From Casuarina equisetifolia (Eukaryota; Streptophyta; Magnoliopsida; Fagales; Casuarinaceae), in the NCBI GenBank assembly GCA_028551475.1, contig CM052354.1, positions 124,001-188,000 on the forward strand: DNA of 64,000 bases. The letters run 5' to 3'. The position numbers and the translations under genes were made by a program. Under the pieces are notes generated by a model, which did no database searches, was not told the origin of the DNA, and saw only the letters and a list, made by a program, of their open reading frames with translations. Numbering within the stretch: position 1 is the first letter of the stretch; each line of letters starts with the position of its first letter. Shown here piece by piece: positions 23,382 through 36,116 of the stretch.

Positions 23382-24782
23382 TGTTCGGTGAAATTTAGAT
23401 GCAAGTGAACATGTCAAACAAGTAATATAATGATGAGAAAAGTATCGTCCCACGAAGATTGGTGAATACTGAACTAATTAAGTACTAATGATGAATTAAT
23501 CCTAAAATTTATCTAGCAAATCAAAATATCGTTGAAGATGAATTAAAATTTAAAATTTCTAAAACGAAAACTCAATACTAATTAAAATTGGATCCAAGTA
23601 AGAAAAATCAAGATGAGACACATGTTAGAGCTTCCGATTGCACCATAACTACTAGATATGAATTTCCATAGTTTATGCCTGCAAGAATGATATTATCTAT
23701 GTGATGGCGGAATTTTCTAATTTATTTACTATCCTATGTCTAGGTATAGTAAACCTATTTAGTTCATTAATTCACTATATCTTTATATGTGAATTGAAAC
23801 AAACCAAATGCATTAGGATTTGTGAATATTCCTGCTTTACAATAAATCTTTCGATCATCTTATCACCAAAAGCCACACAAATAACATGGTATATGTCTAT
23901 CCACATTTAATTCATGGTTATATATTATAAGAAGCAATTGCATATTATTACCTTTCAGTCTCTAACATATATATCAAATCATTCAAGTGGTGGCCAATCA
24001 CTTAAAAGCATTAAGCATAATAATATATAACTCACATAAATAAACTATCTTGCAAAACATAAAAACTTATAGGATTCACATCATCATAGTTATGCTACAT
24101 CTTCGCTCTAACAAAAGAAGTTTAGAACATAATGAAATAATGAGGAAGAACAATAATAAAAAACAAAGAAGGCATCTTGAATCCAAGAACAAGAAGTTTG
24201 TCACCCTTGTTGTCTTCTCTTCAAGAAATCTTGAATTCTTGGCCTCTCTCTTGAGTTGAATCTTGAATTCTTGGCCTCCCTTTTGAGTTGTGCTTAATTT
24301 CTTTCTTGGTTTCAGTGGCACCTTCTTTTCTCTCTTTTTTCTCCTTCTCCCCTTCCTTATGCAATGGTCCTCCTTTATATAGGGTCTGGGATCTAGAACT
24401 TTCTCCTTATCCTAATAGAATTGGGTTTTGGATTCCCAATACAATTGGGTTTTAGAGTTCTATATTAATTAGGCTTTGGACTCCTAATAGGACTAGGTTT
24501 TCTAATTATTTAAAAAACCCAATAACAATAAAAATCTAATAACAATCATCCAAAGCCCAAGCCCAAGCCCATCTTGATTTCCTTCACCTTGATAATTTGA
24601 CCATCTTCTGCCATATAATAAGTACCAGGTTCTCCATGCTTGTCCTTTTTCTTCATGCCTCCTTATGCTACATAAACAAGACAAATTTAAGTAAATAAAA
24701 AGGAATTCAAATATTTTCTCACAAGGATTAGATAATTTATTATTAAATTAGGTAAAATAACTCTATAAAGATAGAGTTATCA
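23382..24782 (-). repeat. Athila 3' LTR
   Basis: 1401 bp, TG...CA, matched to 31880-33248. The extra 32 bp come from a tandem duplication near 24230-24290 ('cttgaattcttggcctc' occurs twice here, once in the partner). The end carries a perfect 10-bp-stem inverted repeat at 24757-24780. Confidence 0.95.
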
Positions 24783-24796
24783 ACACCCCCAAACTT
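24783..24796 (-). other. Athila polypurine tract
   Basis: Minus-strand AAGTTTGGGGGTGT directly before the 3' LTR, the usual tract of this group. Confidence 0.9.
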
Positions 24797-26423
24797 AACA
24801 TTTTTCTAGTCCTCGAGCAAAAGTAATAATTAGCATATGCTTTAGACAAAACCCCTTCAGGAAATTCTCTATAATTGCTTAACTTAACAATTCAAATAAA
24901 AATATAGCTTTCATCCAAACACCACAATTGTTTTATAAGATAAGATAGACTATTAACTATGTTAACCACGTGTGTATGTGTGAGTCCTTATCTTTTCAAC
25001 TATATGCACTCCAAATAGATCCACATTAATATGCAATTTCTCAAAATCTTTAACCAAACCTCATAGGTTTGCTTTTCATTCCTCTCTCCACTAATGTAAG
25101 CTAATTGTCTAACCAAGAATCAATAGGACTTTTATAAGCTTGTAATGTAAGGATGGGCTAGAGGTAAGATGAAAGTCATTTAGGCTTAATTCACCCATGA
25201 ACACATTGCTTTCTAAGATCTAATTTGAGCTTCTGTCACTTTATTTCTTCTTGCTCCTCACAAACAATTTTTCTATCACCACTTCTTTCATTCTTTTCCA
25301 TCAAACATGCTTGATTTCACTTGGATTCTGATACTCACAAAAGCCACAATCATACTTGCATCAATAAAGCAAGTAAAAGTACTAGGAATACAACCATAAT
25401 AATCTTTTCTTACTAATAGTATTCAATTGCTATGCTTAATGGCATATTTCGAAAGATTGAATGGCTTGAATCTAATAAAGAATGATAAGATCATCCCATT
25501 CTAAAGCAAATGATGTACTTTCTTCTTTCTTTCTTTCTTTCTTTCTCTTTTTTTTATTTTACAAAAGAAAGAAAAAATACTATGCCTCACACAATCATTA
25601 CAATCAATTTCTTCTCATGCTCCATCTTCCTCTCAACTTTTGTTTAGCTCAAATAAACTTGCATTTTAACAATTAACATGTTCATGGGTGTGGGACAATA
25701 AGATAATTTTTTTCAATGGCTCAAGGGTATATATATGTGGGTGTCATTAAAAAAATCGGATAAGAACCAAGGCTCAGCGGGGTGACTGGGGAAAAATAAA
25801 TAAGGTTGGCTTGAAAGGCTTAAACGATCCAAAGAGGGCCTAAATCATTTTCTCAGTTAGACACAACTTAGGATTTCGCCTCAAGAGAAAATCAAACAAA
25901 TTCTAAGATCCGGGTGAGATTTAAGAAAATTACATATTTTACATGAATGTTCTCTAGAAATACACACAATTTCAAAAATGAAGGACTTTTAGTGCTTAAT
26001 AGGTGGATCAACATAATTAGAATCACACTTAACTCACATCATAATTGCAGGTTTGAATAAAATCTATGTCTTCTAAAGAATCACCAAGAATTCACAATAA
26101 GGGATGTAATCATGACATAAGAATTTTTTTTTTTTAATCAGGTTTAGCACAAAGGTTCTTTCCTTACCCCCAAACTTGAATGAAGCATTGTCCTCAATGC
26201 AAAAAGAAAAGAAAGCAAAAATAAAGGTAAAAGGAATGAGAATACTCCCCTGATTGTAGGTCATATCCATATAGAGCTTCGAGGAGATGGTAGTGACAAA
26301 ACTTCCAACAACAGAACGAACACAATGCTTGGGTTGCCTCCCAAGAAGTGCTTATTTTATAGTTTTCAGCCAAACTATCTTCAAAGTTATTATTTAAGGA
26401 GGAAGAAGATCAAGGGTAGTCTT
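24797..26423 (-). other. Athila non-coding 3' region with a second PPT-like site
   Basis: About 1.6 kb between the end of pol and the polypurine tract with no defensible frame. At 26164-26177 the minus strand has AAGTTTGGGGGTAA, closely resembling the terminal tract. A (CTTT)n run lies at 25519-25545. This is where an envelope-like gene would be in longer relatives; none is seen. Confidence 0.7.
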
Positions 26424-29400
26424 TTACATGTTAACTCCCTCGAAGTAAGGCTTCAGATGCTGACCATTCACCTTAAATGTGCCTTGGGTGTCATTTGCAA
26501 CTTCTATTGCTACATATGGGAATACCTTAGTGACTATGAAAGGGCTAGACCATCGGGACCGCAATTTACTTGGAAACAATTTAAGACGAGAGTTATAAAG
26601 TAATACTTTCTAGCCAACCACAAACTCTCTTCTTAATATGTGTTTGTCATGCCATCTTTTTGTCCGCTCCTTGTATATTTTGGCATTTTCATATGCCTCA
26701 TCTCGTAATTCTTGCAATTCATTCAGCTGCAACAATCGAGTTTCACTTGCAAACTGCATATCAAAGTTCAAAAATTTCAAAGCCCAATATGCTTTATGCT
26801 CTAATTCTACTGGTAGATGACAAGCCTTCCCAAACACTAGCCTAAAAGGAGACATTCCAATTGGTGTTTTGAATGTTGTTTTATAGGCCCAAAGTGCATC
26901 ATCAAGTTTCATTGACCAATCTTTCCTTGAGGCATTCACAGTTTTTTCTAAAATTCTCTTAATTTCCCTATTTGATATCTTAACTTGACCACTAGTTTGA
27001 GGGTGATAAGGGGTAGCAATCTTATGGGTAACCTCATACTTACCCAAAAGTGCTTCAAATTGTTTGTTGCAAAAATGGGTCCCTCTATCACTTATGATTG
27101 CCCTAAGAGTGCCAAAACGAGTAAAAATATTTTTCTTTAAGAATTTAACTACAACCTTAGCATCATTTATTGGCAATGCTATTGCTTCTACCCACTTAGA
27201 CACATACTCAACAGCCACCAAAATATACATATTTCCATAAGAAGGTGGAAAGGGTCCCATGAAAGCAATACCCCAAACATCAAATAACTCACGCACAACA
27301 TTGTTTAGAGGCATCTCATGTTTCCTAGAAATATTTCCAGTTCTTTGACATTGATCACATGCAACTACATATGAATATGCATCTCTAAAAAGTGTGGGCC
27401 AATAAAATCTAGACTATAAAACCTTAGCTGCAGTTCTAGTGGTACCAAAATGACCACCAGCCTCTCTAGCATGACAATGGTGTAGGATACTAGCCATCTC
27501 TTCCTCAGGAACACATCTCCTTATAACCTGGTCTACATATACTTTAAACAAGAAAGGCTCTTCCCAAAAATAATGTTTGAGGTCATAAAAGAATTTTTTT
27601 CTTTGTTGATATAACATTTCAGGAGGAAGAACATTACTTATCAAATAATTGACAAAATCAGTATACTAGGGAATTTGGATGGATTGGAGTGCAAAAATAT
27701 TTTCATCAGGAAATTCTTCCGTAATTGGTTGAGCTTCTTCCTTCAGATTGGGAATTCTGGACAAATGATCTGCAACTAGATTTTCGATCCCTTTCTTATC
27801 CTTGATCTCCAAATCAAACTCTTGTAGCAAGAGAATCCACCTGATTAACCTAGGTTTTGATTCTTTCTTTTCAAGTAGATGTTTTAAAGTAGAATGGTCA
27901 GAATAAACAATAACTTTTGAACCAATTAAATAAGAACAAAATTTATCAAAAGCAAATACTACAGCCAGAAGTTCTTTTTCTATTGTTGAATAATTCAATT
28001 GTGCACCTGATAAGGTTCGACTAGCATAGTAGATGGTCTGAAAAACTCTATTCTTCCATTGTCCCAGAACAGCTCCTACTGCAAAATCACTAGCATCACA
28101 CATTAGCTCAAAAGGTAAGTCCCATTCTGGTGCTGCCATCATTGGTGCTGATATTAACTTTTCCTTTAAAGTGTTAAAAGCCTGCAAGCATTCATCAAAA
28201 AAGTTATATTTCACATCTTTAACCAACAAACTTGAAAAAGGTCTAGCAATTTTAGAAAAATCTTTTATGAACTGCCTATAGAATCCTACATGCCCCAAAA
28301 ATTCTCTAACAAGTTTCACTGATGTTGGTGGGGGCAATTTTACAATGACCTCCACTTTAGCTCGATCAACCTCTAGTCCTTTTTTGGATATCTTATGCCC
28401 AAGCACTATTCCTTCCTGCACCATAAAATGACACTTTTCCCAATTTAACACAAGATTAGTCTCCTCACACCTTTGTAAGAATTTTGCTAAATTATTTAAA
28501 CAAATGTCAAATGATGAGCTAAATACAGAAAAATCATCCATGAAAATTTCAATAAATTTTTCAACCATATCAGAAAAAATGACCATCATGCATCTCTGAA
28601 AAGTTACTGGTGCATTACAAAAACCAAAGGACATTCTTCTAAAAGCAAAGGTACCATAAGGACAAGTGAAAGTGGTTTTCTCTTGATTTTCTGGTGCAAT
28701 GTAAATTTGATTATACCCTGAATACCCATCAAGAAAGCAATAAAATTCGTGTCCTGCAAGTCTTTCTAACATTTGATCAATAAATGGTAAAGGGAAATGA
28801 TCTTTTCTAGTGGCATCATTTAGTTTTCTATAATCTATACACACACGCCATCCAATAACTGTCCTAGTTAGAATCAATTCATTATTATCATTTCTTTGAA
28901 CAGTCATACCTCATTTCTTTGGCACAACTTGCACAGGACTTACCCAAGGACTGTCTGAGATGGGATAAATGATCCCTGGATCAAGTAACTTGATTACCTC
29001 AACCTTCACCACTTCTTGCATCTTTGGATTCAATCGCCTCTGAGGTTGAACAGTAGCTTTGTACTGCTCTTCCATCAAAATCTTTTGCATGCAAAGTAAA
29101 GGACTAATTCCCTTGATATTAGCTATTTTCCATCCAATTGCTCTTTTATGCTCTTTCAACACTCGAAGTAGTTTCTCTTCCATTGATTCTGTCAAAGAAG
29201 AAGATATGATTACTGGCAAGGTAGAAACTTCATCTAAATAAACATATTTCAAATGGGAAGGTAAGGGCTTAAGTTCAAGAGTTGGAGGTTCTTCAATCGA
29301 TGGCTTAGGTTTTGTCATGTGTTGTCCCAACTCCTCAAACTTTGTTGCCTTTTGCTGTGAATATGGTGGATTTGCTTCCATGAGATTGGCATACTCCTGT

Positions 29401-30533
29401 ATCTCTTCACTTTCAATTTCCTCATTCTTTGGGTGAACTAAGCATGCTTCAAGTGGATCCTTAAAAGCTTTTTCCTGAAAGATCTTATTCACAAACTTAT
29501 CAATTGTCTCAACCCTAAAGCAAGAACTATCATCAGAGGGATGTTTCATAGCAGTAAAAACATTAAAAGTGACAGAATCATTTTGAACTCTTAAGATTAA
29601 CTTCCCTTGTTGTACATCAATTAGAGCTCTTCTTGTTGCTAGAAAAGGTCGACCTAAGATAAGTGGTACCTCAAGGTCTTCCTCCATGTCAAGTACTATA
29701 AAATCTGCAGGAAAGATAAATTTGTCAACTTTCACCAATACATCTTCAACAATACCCCTTGGATATGTGATTGATCGATCAGCCAATTGTAGGGACACCG
29801 TGGTTGGCTTCACTTCACCCATTCCTAATTTCCTGAAAACAGAAAAAGGCATTAGATTAATACTGACTCCTAAATCACATAATGCCTTATCAAAGTGAAA
29901 ATCTCCAATAGTACAAGGAATTGTAAAACTCCCTGGATCTTTTAATTTTGGAGGCAATTTATTTTGTAAGATGGCTGAGTATTCTTTAGTTAACTTCACA
30001 GTTTCACACTCTTCCAACTTCCTTTTGTTTTTTAATATCTCCTTAAGAAATTTGGCATAACTAGGCATTTGAGCTAATGCATCTGCAAAAGGAATGTTAA
30101 TATGTAATTTTTTAAATACATCAAGAAATTTAAAAAACTGCTTATCTATTTTATGTTGCTGAAGTCTATGAGAAAATGGAACTGGAGGCACATAAGGCTT
30201 GGGATTATCAGGGAATAATGTTCTCTTGGTTGCCTTCTCAAGCTGCATGCTAACATTTTCTTCCTTATCCCAGACACTTTCCTTTTCAACGTCATCTTTT
30301 CCCACTTGTTTGCCATTTGTGAGGTTTATTGCCTTAGCATCTTCTATAGGATTCTTCTCTGTGCTGCTAGGCAAGGAACCTTGTTGTCTTCCTGAGACCA
30401 TATTTGCCAATTGACCTATTTGCACCTCTAAATTTCTAAGTGAAGCTTCTTGATTATGAAATCTTGTTTCTAATCTTGTTTCTTGGTTATGTAACTTCAC
30501 TTCAGTATTCTCCATAAATTTTTATGTGGTGTT
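26424..30533 (-). pseudogene. Athila pol polyprotein, broken
   Basis: From the right: MENTEVKLHNQETRLETR, then an aspartic-protease-like region reading CDLGVSINLMPFSVF (the usual DLGA is DLGV). Reverse transcriptase has [21 protein letters not shown] and FMDDFSVF. RNase H has [15 protein letters not shown]. The integrase zinc finger is [13 protein letters not shown]...CDQCQRTG. The core reads [10 protein letters not shown] where Asp is expected after GI, keeps ISDRGTHF, and has GQVKISNRE where Glu is expected before ISN. The C-terminal module [13 protein letters not shown] ends at TAA 26424. Stops interrupt the frame near 28908, 27665, 27413 and 26608. The last precedes KVLLYNSRL, fitting CAG to TAG. 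The integrase alone would be inactive. Confidence 0.9.
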
Positions 30534-30779
30534 GACCATCTTGGCAAACATGTCTTCTAAATTAGGCTTCTTTTCTTCTAGTTGCCTGAATCCTGGTGGT
30601 GGCCTCATTGTATTAGAATTACTCCATGAAAAATTTGGGTGGTTACGCCATCCTGGATTGTAAATGTTGGAGTATGGATTATTTTATGGCCTATTTGAAT
30701 TTCTAACATAATTAGCATCTTCACTACCTCGAGCAAAGGTGTTATCTAACTGACACTCTATGCTCACATGTCCTCCACC

Positions 30780-30825
30780 ACAATGATCACATACTATGTT
30801 TTGAATCCTCATGATTGGAGTATTC
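30780..30825 (-). other. Athila gag zinc knuckle
   Basis: Minus-strand translation C-D-H-C-G-G-G-H-V-S-I-E-C, a CX2CX4HX4C nucleic-acid-binding knuckle in the damaged stretch between gag and pol. Confidence 0.85.
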
Positions 30826-30910
30826 AAGTTATCTATCTTCTTGTTGAGTTTATCAAACTATGCATAAATTGCAGTGAAAGCATCCACTTCATGAATTTCA
30901 CTAGCTTTCC

Positions 30911-31680
30911 TTATTGTAGCCTCTCAGTAGGCCATTGATAACTATTGTTTGCCATATCCTCCAAGAGGTCATATGCTTCTTCTGGTGTCTTGTTGTTCAA
31001 AGCCCCTCCTGCAGCTGCATCAAGCATAAAATGAAGATTTGTACTAGACCCATTATAAAAAGTTTGTACCTGTAACCATATGGGTAGTCCATGATGTGGA
31101 CATCTTTTCAAAAGCTCCTTGAATCTTTCCTAAGCTTCATATAATGATTCATTCTCCATCTGCTTAAAAGTGGTAATATCATTACGCATTTTGGCAAACT
31201 TTGCTAGCGGAAAGAACTTACTAAGAAATTTCTAAGAAATTTCTAAGCCAAATCATCCCATGTTGTAATTGATCCTGTAAGAAGAGAAGAAAGCCAATTT
31301 TTAGCTTTGTCTCTAAGAGAAAATGGAAAAAGCCTTAACCTGACAGCATCATCTATGACTCCATTATATTTAAACATATCACAAATTTCAAGGAAGGCTT
31401 CAATGTGAGCATTTGGATCATCATTTGGTAGCCCACTAAATTGCATAGAATTTTGAAGCATCTGGATGAGTGCTGGTTTGATTTCAAAGTTGTTCACTTG
31501 AATTACAGGCCTCTTAATGCTTGATGTGGCACCCTGAACTGATGGTGCAGCATAATCTTTCAAAAGTTTGCATGGATCATCATTGTCTGCCATTTTTCTA
31601 GCCTCTTTTCGTTGCCTTCTGATTGTGCGTTCAATTTCTTGGTCAAGATTAACAAGTTGTCCTTTTTGGCTACGAGTCAT
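30911..31680 (-). pseudogene. Athila gag, broken
   Basis: Starts at ATG 31680 (MTRSQKGQLVNLDQEIERT). It continues through KPALIQMLQNSMQFSGLPNDDP and LRLFPFSLRDKAKNWLSSL, the gag capsid region. A stop near 31243 follows TTWDDLA, where a short local duplication ('aagaaatttct' twice, 31220-31245) disturbs the frame. A further stop near 31131 replaces the Trp of EAWERF. The segment 31111-30911 encodes CPHHGLPIWLQVQTFYNGS and ALNNKTPEEAYDLLEDMA. It would package element RNA if intact. Confidence 0.9.
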
Positions 31681-31855
31681 ACACGTCTACAACACTCCTG
31701 AAAAGTAGCAACTAAAAAAAATGATTAAATTTCTTTTTTTTAAAGGACAAATAGCAATAATAAAGCAAAAGAAAAAAAAAATTTTTAACAAAATAAAAAC
31801 TAGATTAAACTTAGAATTATTTGATATCAATATTAATTAGCAGTAAAATAACCAA

Positions 31856-31873
31856 TCCCCAGCAATGGCACCA
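31856..31873 (-). other. Athila primer-binding site
   Basis: Minus-strand TGGTGCCATTGCTGGGGA, six bases inside the 5' LTR. From memory, Athila elements use a tRNA-Asp-type site, TGGCGCCGTTGCCGGGGA. This differs at three positions, all C-to-T or G-to-A. Confidence 0.75.
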
Positions 31874-31879
31874 AAAACT

Positions 31880-33248
31880 TGTTCGGTGAAATTTAGATGC
31901 AAGTGAACATGTCGAACAAGTAATATAATGATGAGAAAAGTATCATCCCACGAAGATTATGAATACTAAACTAATTAAGTACTAATGATGAATTAATCTT
32001 AAAATTTATTTAGCAAATTAAAATATTGTTGAAGATGAATTAAAATTTAAAATTTCTAAAATGAAAACTCAATACTAATTAAAATTGGATCCAAGTAAGA
32101 AAAGTCAAGATGAGACACATGTTAGAGCTTCCGATTTCACCATAACTACTATATATGAATTTTCATAGTTTATGCCTGCAAGAATGATATTATCTATGTG
32201 ATGGCGGAATTTTCTAATTTATTTACTATCCTATGTCTAGGTATAGTAAACCTATTTAGTTCATTAATTCACTATATCTCTATATGTGAATTGAAACAAA
32301 CCAAATGCATTAGGATCTGTGAATATTCCTGCTTTACAATAAATCTTTCGATCATCTTATCATCAAAAGCCACACAAATAACATGATATATGTCTATCCA
32401 TATTTAATTCATGGTTATATATTATAAGAAGCAATTGCATATTATTACCTTTCAGTCTCTAACATGCACATCAAATCATTCAAATGGTGGCCAATCATTT
32501 AAAAGCATTAAACATAATAATATATAACTCACATAAATAAACTATCTTGCAAAACATAAAAACTTATAGGATTCACATCATCATAGTTAGGCTACATCTT
32601 CGCTCTAACAAAAGAAGTTTAGGACACAATGAAATAATGAGGAAGAACAATAATAAAAAACAAATAAGGCATCTTGAATCCAAGAACAAGAAGTCTGTCA
32701 CTCTTTTTGTCTTCTCTTTAAGAAATCTTGAATTCTTGGCCTCTCTCTTGAGTTGTGCTTAATTTCCTCCTTGGTTTCAGCGGTACCTTCTTTTCTCTCT
32801 CTCTTCTCCTTCTCCCCTTCCTTATGTAGTGGTCCTCCTTTATATAGGGTCTGGGATCTAGAACTTTCTCTTTATCCTAATAGAATTAGGTTTTGGATTC
32901 CCAATACAATTGGGTTTTAGAGTTCTATATTAATTAGGCTTTAGACTCCTAATAGGACTAGGTTTTCTAATTATTTAAAAAACCCAATAACAATAAAAAT
33001 ATAATAACAATCATCCAAAGCCCAAGCCCAAGCCCATCTTGATTTCCTTCACCTTGATAATTTGACCATCTTCTACCATATAATAAGTATTAGGTTCTCC
33101 ATGCTTGTCCTTTTTCTTCATGCCTCCTTATGCTACTTAAACAAGACAAATTTAAGTAAATAAAGAGGAATTCAAATATTTTCTCACAAGCATTAGATAA
33201 TTTATTATTTAAATTAGGTAAAATAACTCTATAAAGATAGAGTTATCA
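31880..33248 (-). repeat. Athila 5' LTR
   Basis: 1369 bp, TG...CA, partner of 23382-24782. In the first 190 bp I count about ten differences, mostly C/T. It ends with the conserved inverted repeat at 33223-33246. Confidence 0.95.
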
Positions 33249-34560
33249 GTATCTCATAGCTTGTTTTCCCATAATGAAGTTACATGAATAAATAGAAACA
33301 CTATCTCTTTAGGAATAAAGTAACATTCTTTCAAATTTATCAGATTCAATTAGATTTAGCTTGTGTTTTCTTTAGAATATTATAACAACATTCTTTACTT
33401 GAGATTGTGTTATAAACTTTTGACTTTTTTGATCATTAAAATATTAAACTAATATTCTTTCTCTTTTTTAATGATTTTTGTATTTGAGAATATTGTGGAT
33501 ATAGAATCGTATTAATATCTTGCCAACATTGTGCACATCCAATAGACTTCTACCACATAATGAAGCTATGTGAATAAATAGACACTAAACAATCTCTTTA
33601 GAAAAAAAAGCAACATTCTCTCCAATTCATTGGATTTGATTGGATTTAGTTTTTTTTTTCTTTAAAACATTGTAAACATATTCTTTGTTTGAGTTTGTCT
33701 TATTAACTTTTGACCTTTTTATTCATGAAAATATTAAAACAATATTCTTTCTCTTTTTAATAACGTAGTATATGAGAATCTTGTGCATATAGAATCTTGT
33801 TTATATCATGCCAACGCAATCCACATCTTACAGCTTGCTGTCTCATAATGAAGCTACATGAATAAATAGATACTACATTATCTCTTTGAGAAAGAAAAAG
33901 TAACATTCTCTACAATTCATTGGATTCATTAAAATATCCAATATTCTTTCTCCTTTTTCAAGACTTTAGTATAGGAGAATATTGTGGATACATAATCTTG
34001 TTAATATCATACTAATGTAGTGCACATTTGATAGCTTGTTGTCCCATAATGGAGCTACGTGATAAATAGACACTACACAATCTCTTTAGAGAACAAAAGT
34101 AACATTCCCTCCTAGTCAAGGATTTGATTAGATTGTTCTCTTTAAAATATTGTAAAAACATTCTTTGCTTGAGTTTGTCTTATTAACTTTTGACTTTTTT
34201 ATTCATGAAAATACTTAACCAATACTCTTTCTCTTTCTAATGACCTAGTATATAAGAATCTTGTTTATATCATGCCAATGCAATACACATCTTATAGCTT
34301 GCTAACCCATAATGAAGCTATAGGGAGAAATAGCCACTACATAATCTGTTTTAGAAACAAAAGTAATATTTTCTCCAATTCATTGGATTCGATTAGATTT
34401 AGCTTTTGTTTTCTTTAAAATATTGTAACAGCATTCTTTGCTTGAATTTGTCTTATTAACTTTTGACCTTTTTGTTCTTTAAAATATTAACCCAATATTC
34501 CTTCTCTTTTTTAATGACTACTAATATGAAAATCTTGTCGATATAGAAATTGGTTCCATT
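33249..34560. repeat. Tandem upstream-repeat array, about five units of 200-280 bp
   Basis: Units restart at about 33249, 33520, 33805, 34005 and 34268 with 'tatcatgccaa.gcaat.cacatctta.agcttgct'. Each contains 'cataatgaagctac', 'ctctttaga', 'acattctctccaattcattgga' and 'ttattaacttttga'. This is the same repeat that lies upstream of genes A and C. No gene. Confidence 0.75.
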
Positions 34561-34865
34561 GTATTTGTTCTGCATATATTTACTACTCCATCATATGCCA
34601 TACCTATCAAATCTCATTCATGTTCCTTGCCTCCCACTCACTATTGATCTTGGATTTTGCCTATTTCTTAAAAAAAATGATAAAGGTGTTGTCCCTATTT
34701 CTTATAAAAAAAAAACTATTGATATTGGATTTTGCCTTGCCAGAGTCATCAACAATGTTGAAACTGTCAGTCTGGTGAACCATGGATACTGTTCCAATCT
34801 CAAATTATGGCATGGCATCACCACAACGTACCAGATATTGCTTATTGTGAATTTCGATGCAAAAT

Positions 34866-36116
34866 TGATAACTCTATTTTTATAGAGTTCTTTTACCTAT
34901 TTTAGGCATAAATAACTTTAATAATTGTGAAAAAACATTTGAACTCCTCTTTATTTACCTAAATTTATCTTGTTTATGTAGCACAAGGAGGCAAGGAGAA
35001 AAGGAATGAACATGGAGAACCTGATGCTTATTTTGTGGCAAAATCGTAATATCAAGATCAAAAGAGTCAAGATGGGCTTGGGCTTTGGATGATTGTTATT
35101 AGATTTTCTATTGTTGTTGGGTTTTCTAAATAAATAAAAAACCCAGTCATGTTAGGAATTCAAGTCCCAATTAATTTAGGAGTTCAAAACCTAATTGTTT
35201 TAAGTCTCTAAAACCCAATTTTACTAGGATAAGAGATAGGTCTAAACCTAAACCCTATTTAAGAGAAGAGAAGAGGCAAAAGAAAGGGGGAGGAAGAAAT
35301 TGAGCACAACTCAAGAAAGAGGCCAAGAATTCAAGATTTTCTTGAAGAGAAGACAAAAAGGGTGACAGACTTCTTGTTCTTGGATTCAAGATGCCTTCTT
35401 TATTTCTTATTACTATTCTTCCTCATTATTTCTTTGTGTTCTAGTTTATTTTTGTTAGAGCTACGATGTAACCTAATTATGATGATATGAATCTTATGAT
35501 TATTATGTTTTGTAAGATATTTTATTTATGTGAAGTTATATATTACTGTGTTTAATGCTTTTAAGTGATTAGCTATCACTTGAATGATCTAATTTGCATG
35601 TTTGAGACCGATAGGAGATGATATGCAATTGCTTCTTGTAATGTGTAACCATAAATTAAATATGGATAGACATATACCATATTGTTTGTGTGGCTTTTGG
35701 TGTAAACTGGGAATGTTCATAGATCCTAATGCATTTGGTTTGTTTCAATTTACATATAGAGATATAGTGAGTTAATGAATTAAGTAGGTTTGCTATACCT
35801 AGACATAAGATAGTAAATAAATTAGAAGATTCCACCATCACATAGATATTATCCCTCTTGTAAAATAAATAATCAATATTAATACCTAGTAATTATGGTG
35901 AAATCATATGCTCTAACATATTTCTTGTATTTTGTTTTCTTAGATTTATTTAGTTAATTTATCATCTATTAATTTGATTTGCTAGATAAATTCTAGGAGT
36001 TGTTCACTGTTAGTAATTAATTAGTTTAGTAATCACTAATATCTGTGGGACGATATCTTTTTTATCATTATATTACTTGTTCGACATGTTCACTTGCAAT
36101 TAGATTTCACCGAACA
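34866..36116 (+). mobile_element. Solo LTR of the Athila family, plus orientation
   Basis: 1251 bp, starting TGATAACTCTAT and ending CACCGAACA. It is the reverse complement of the Athila LTRs but without an internal region. It is flanked by AAAAT (34861-34865) and AAAAC (36117-36121), a 5-bp duplication with one transition. The flanks join into 'gatgcaaaac..attg.tatatcaattttctt', which is uninterrupted at 10790-10825. It shares subfamily features with 55179-56425. Confidence 0.92.

Larger units (their letters stand above)
23382..33248 (-). mobile_element. Athila-type Ty3/gypsy LTR retrotransposon, minus strand, degenerate
   Basis: 9.87 kb with LTRs of 1401 and 1369 bp, flanked by GCATC (23377-23381) and GTATC (33249-33253), a 5-bp duplication with one transition. 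Domain order from right to left is gag, protease, reverse transcriptase, RNase H, integrase, the gypsy order. The protein phrases ([51 protein letters not shown]) are those of the Athila group as I know it. PBS and PPT sit where expected. No envelope-like frame was found between integrase and the 3' LTR, although this group sometimes has one. Stops and lost integrase residues make it non-autonomous. The target is the repeat upstream of gene C. Confidence 0.95.

Noticed and set aside
23701..23910. Small hydrophobic frame recurring at 32198 and, inverted, at 35656
   Set aside because: It is part of the Athila LTR and recurs only because the LTR recurs.
24797..26423. Envelope-like gene expected in some Athila elements
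   Set aside because: No frame with a signal peptide, transmembrane segment or coiled coil is visible in this 1.6 kb.
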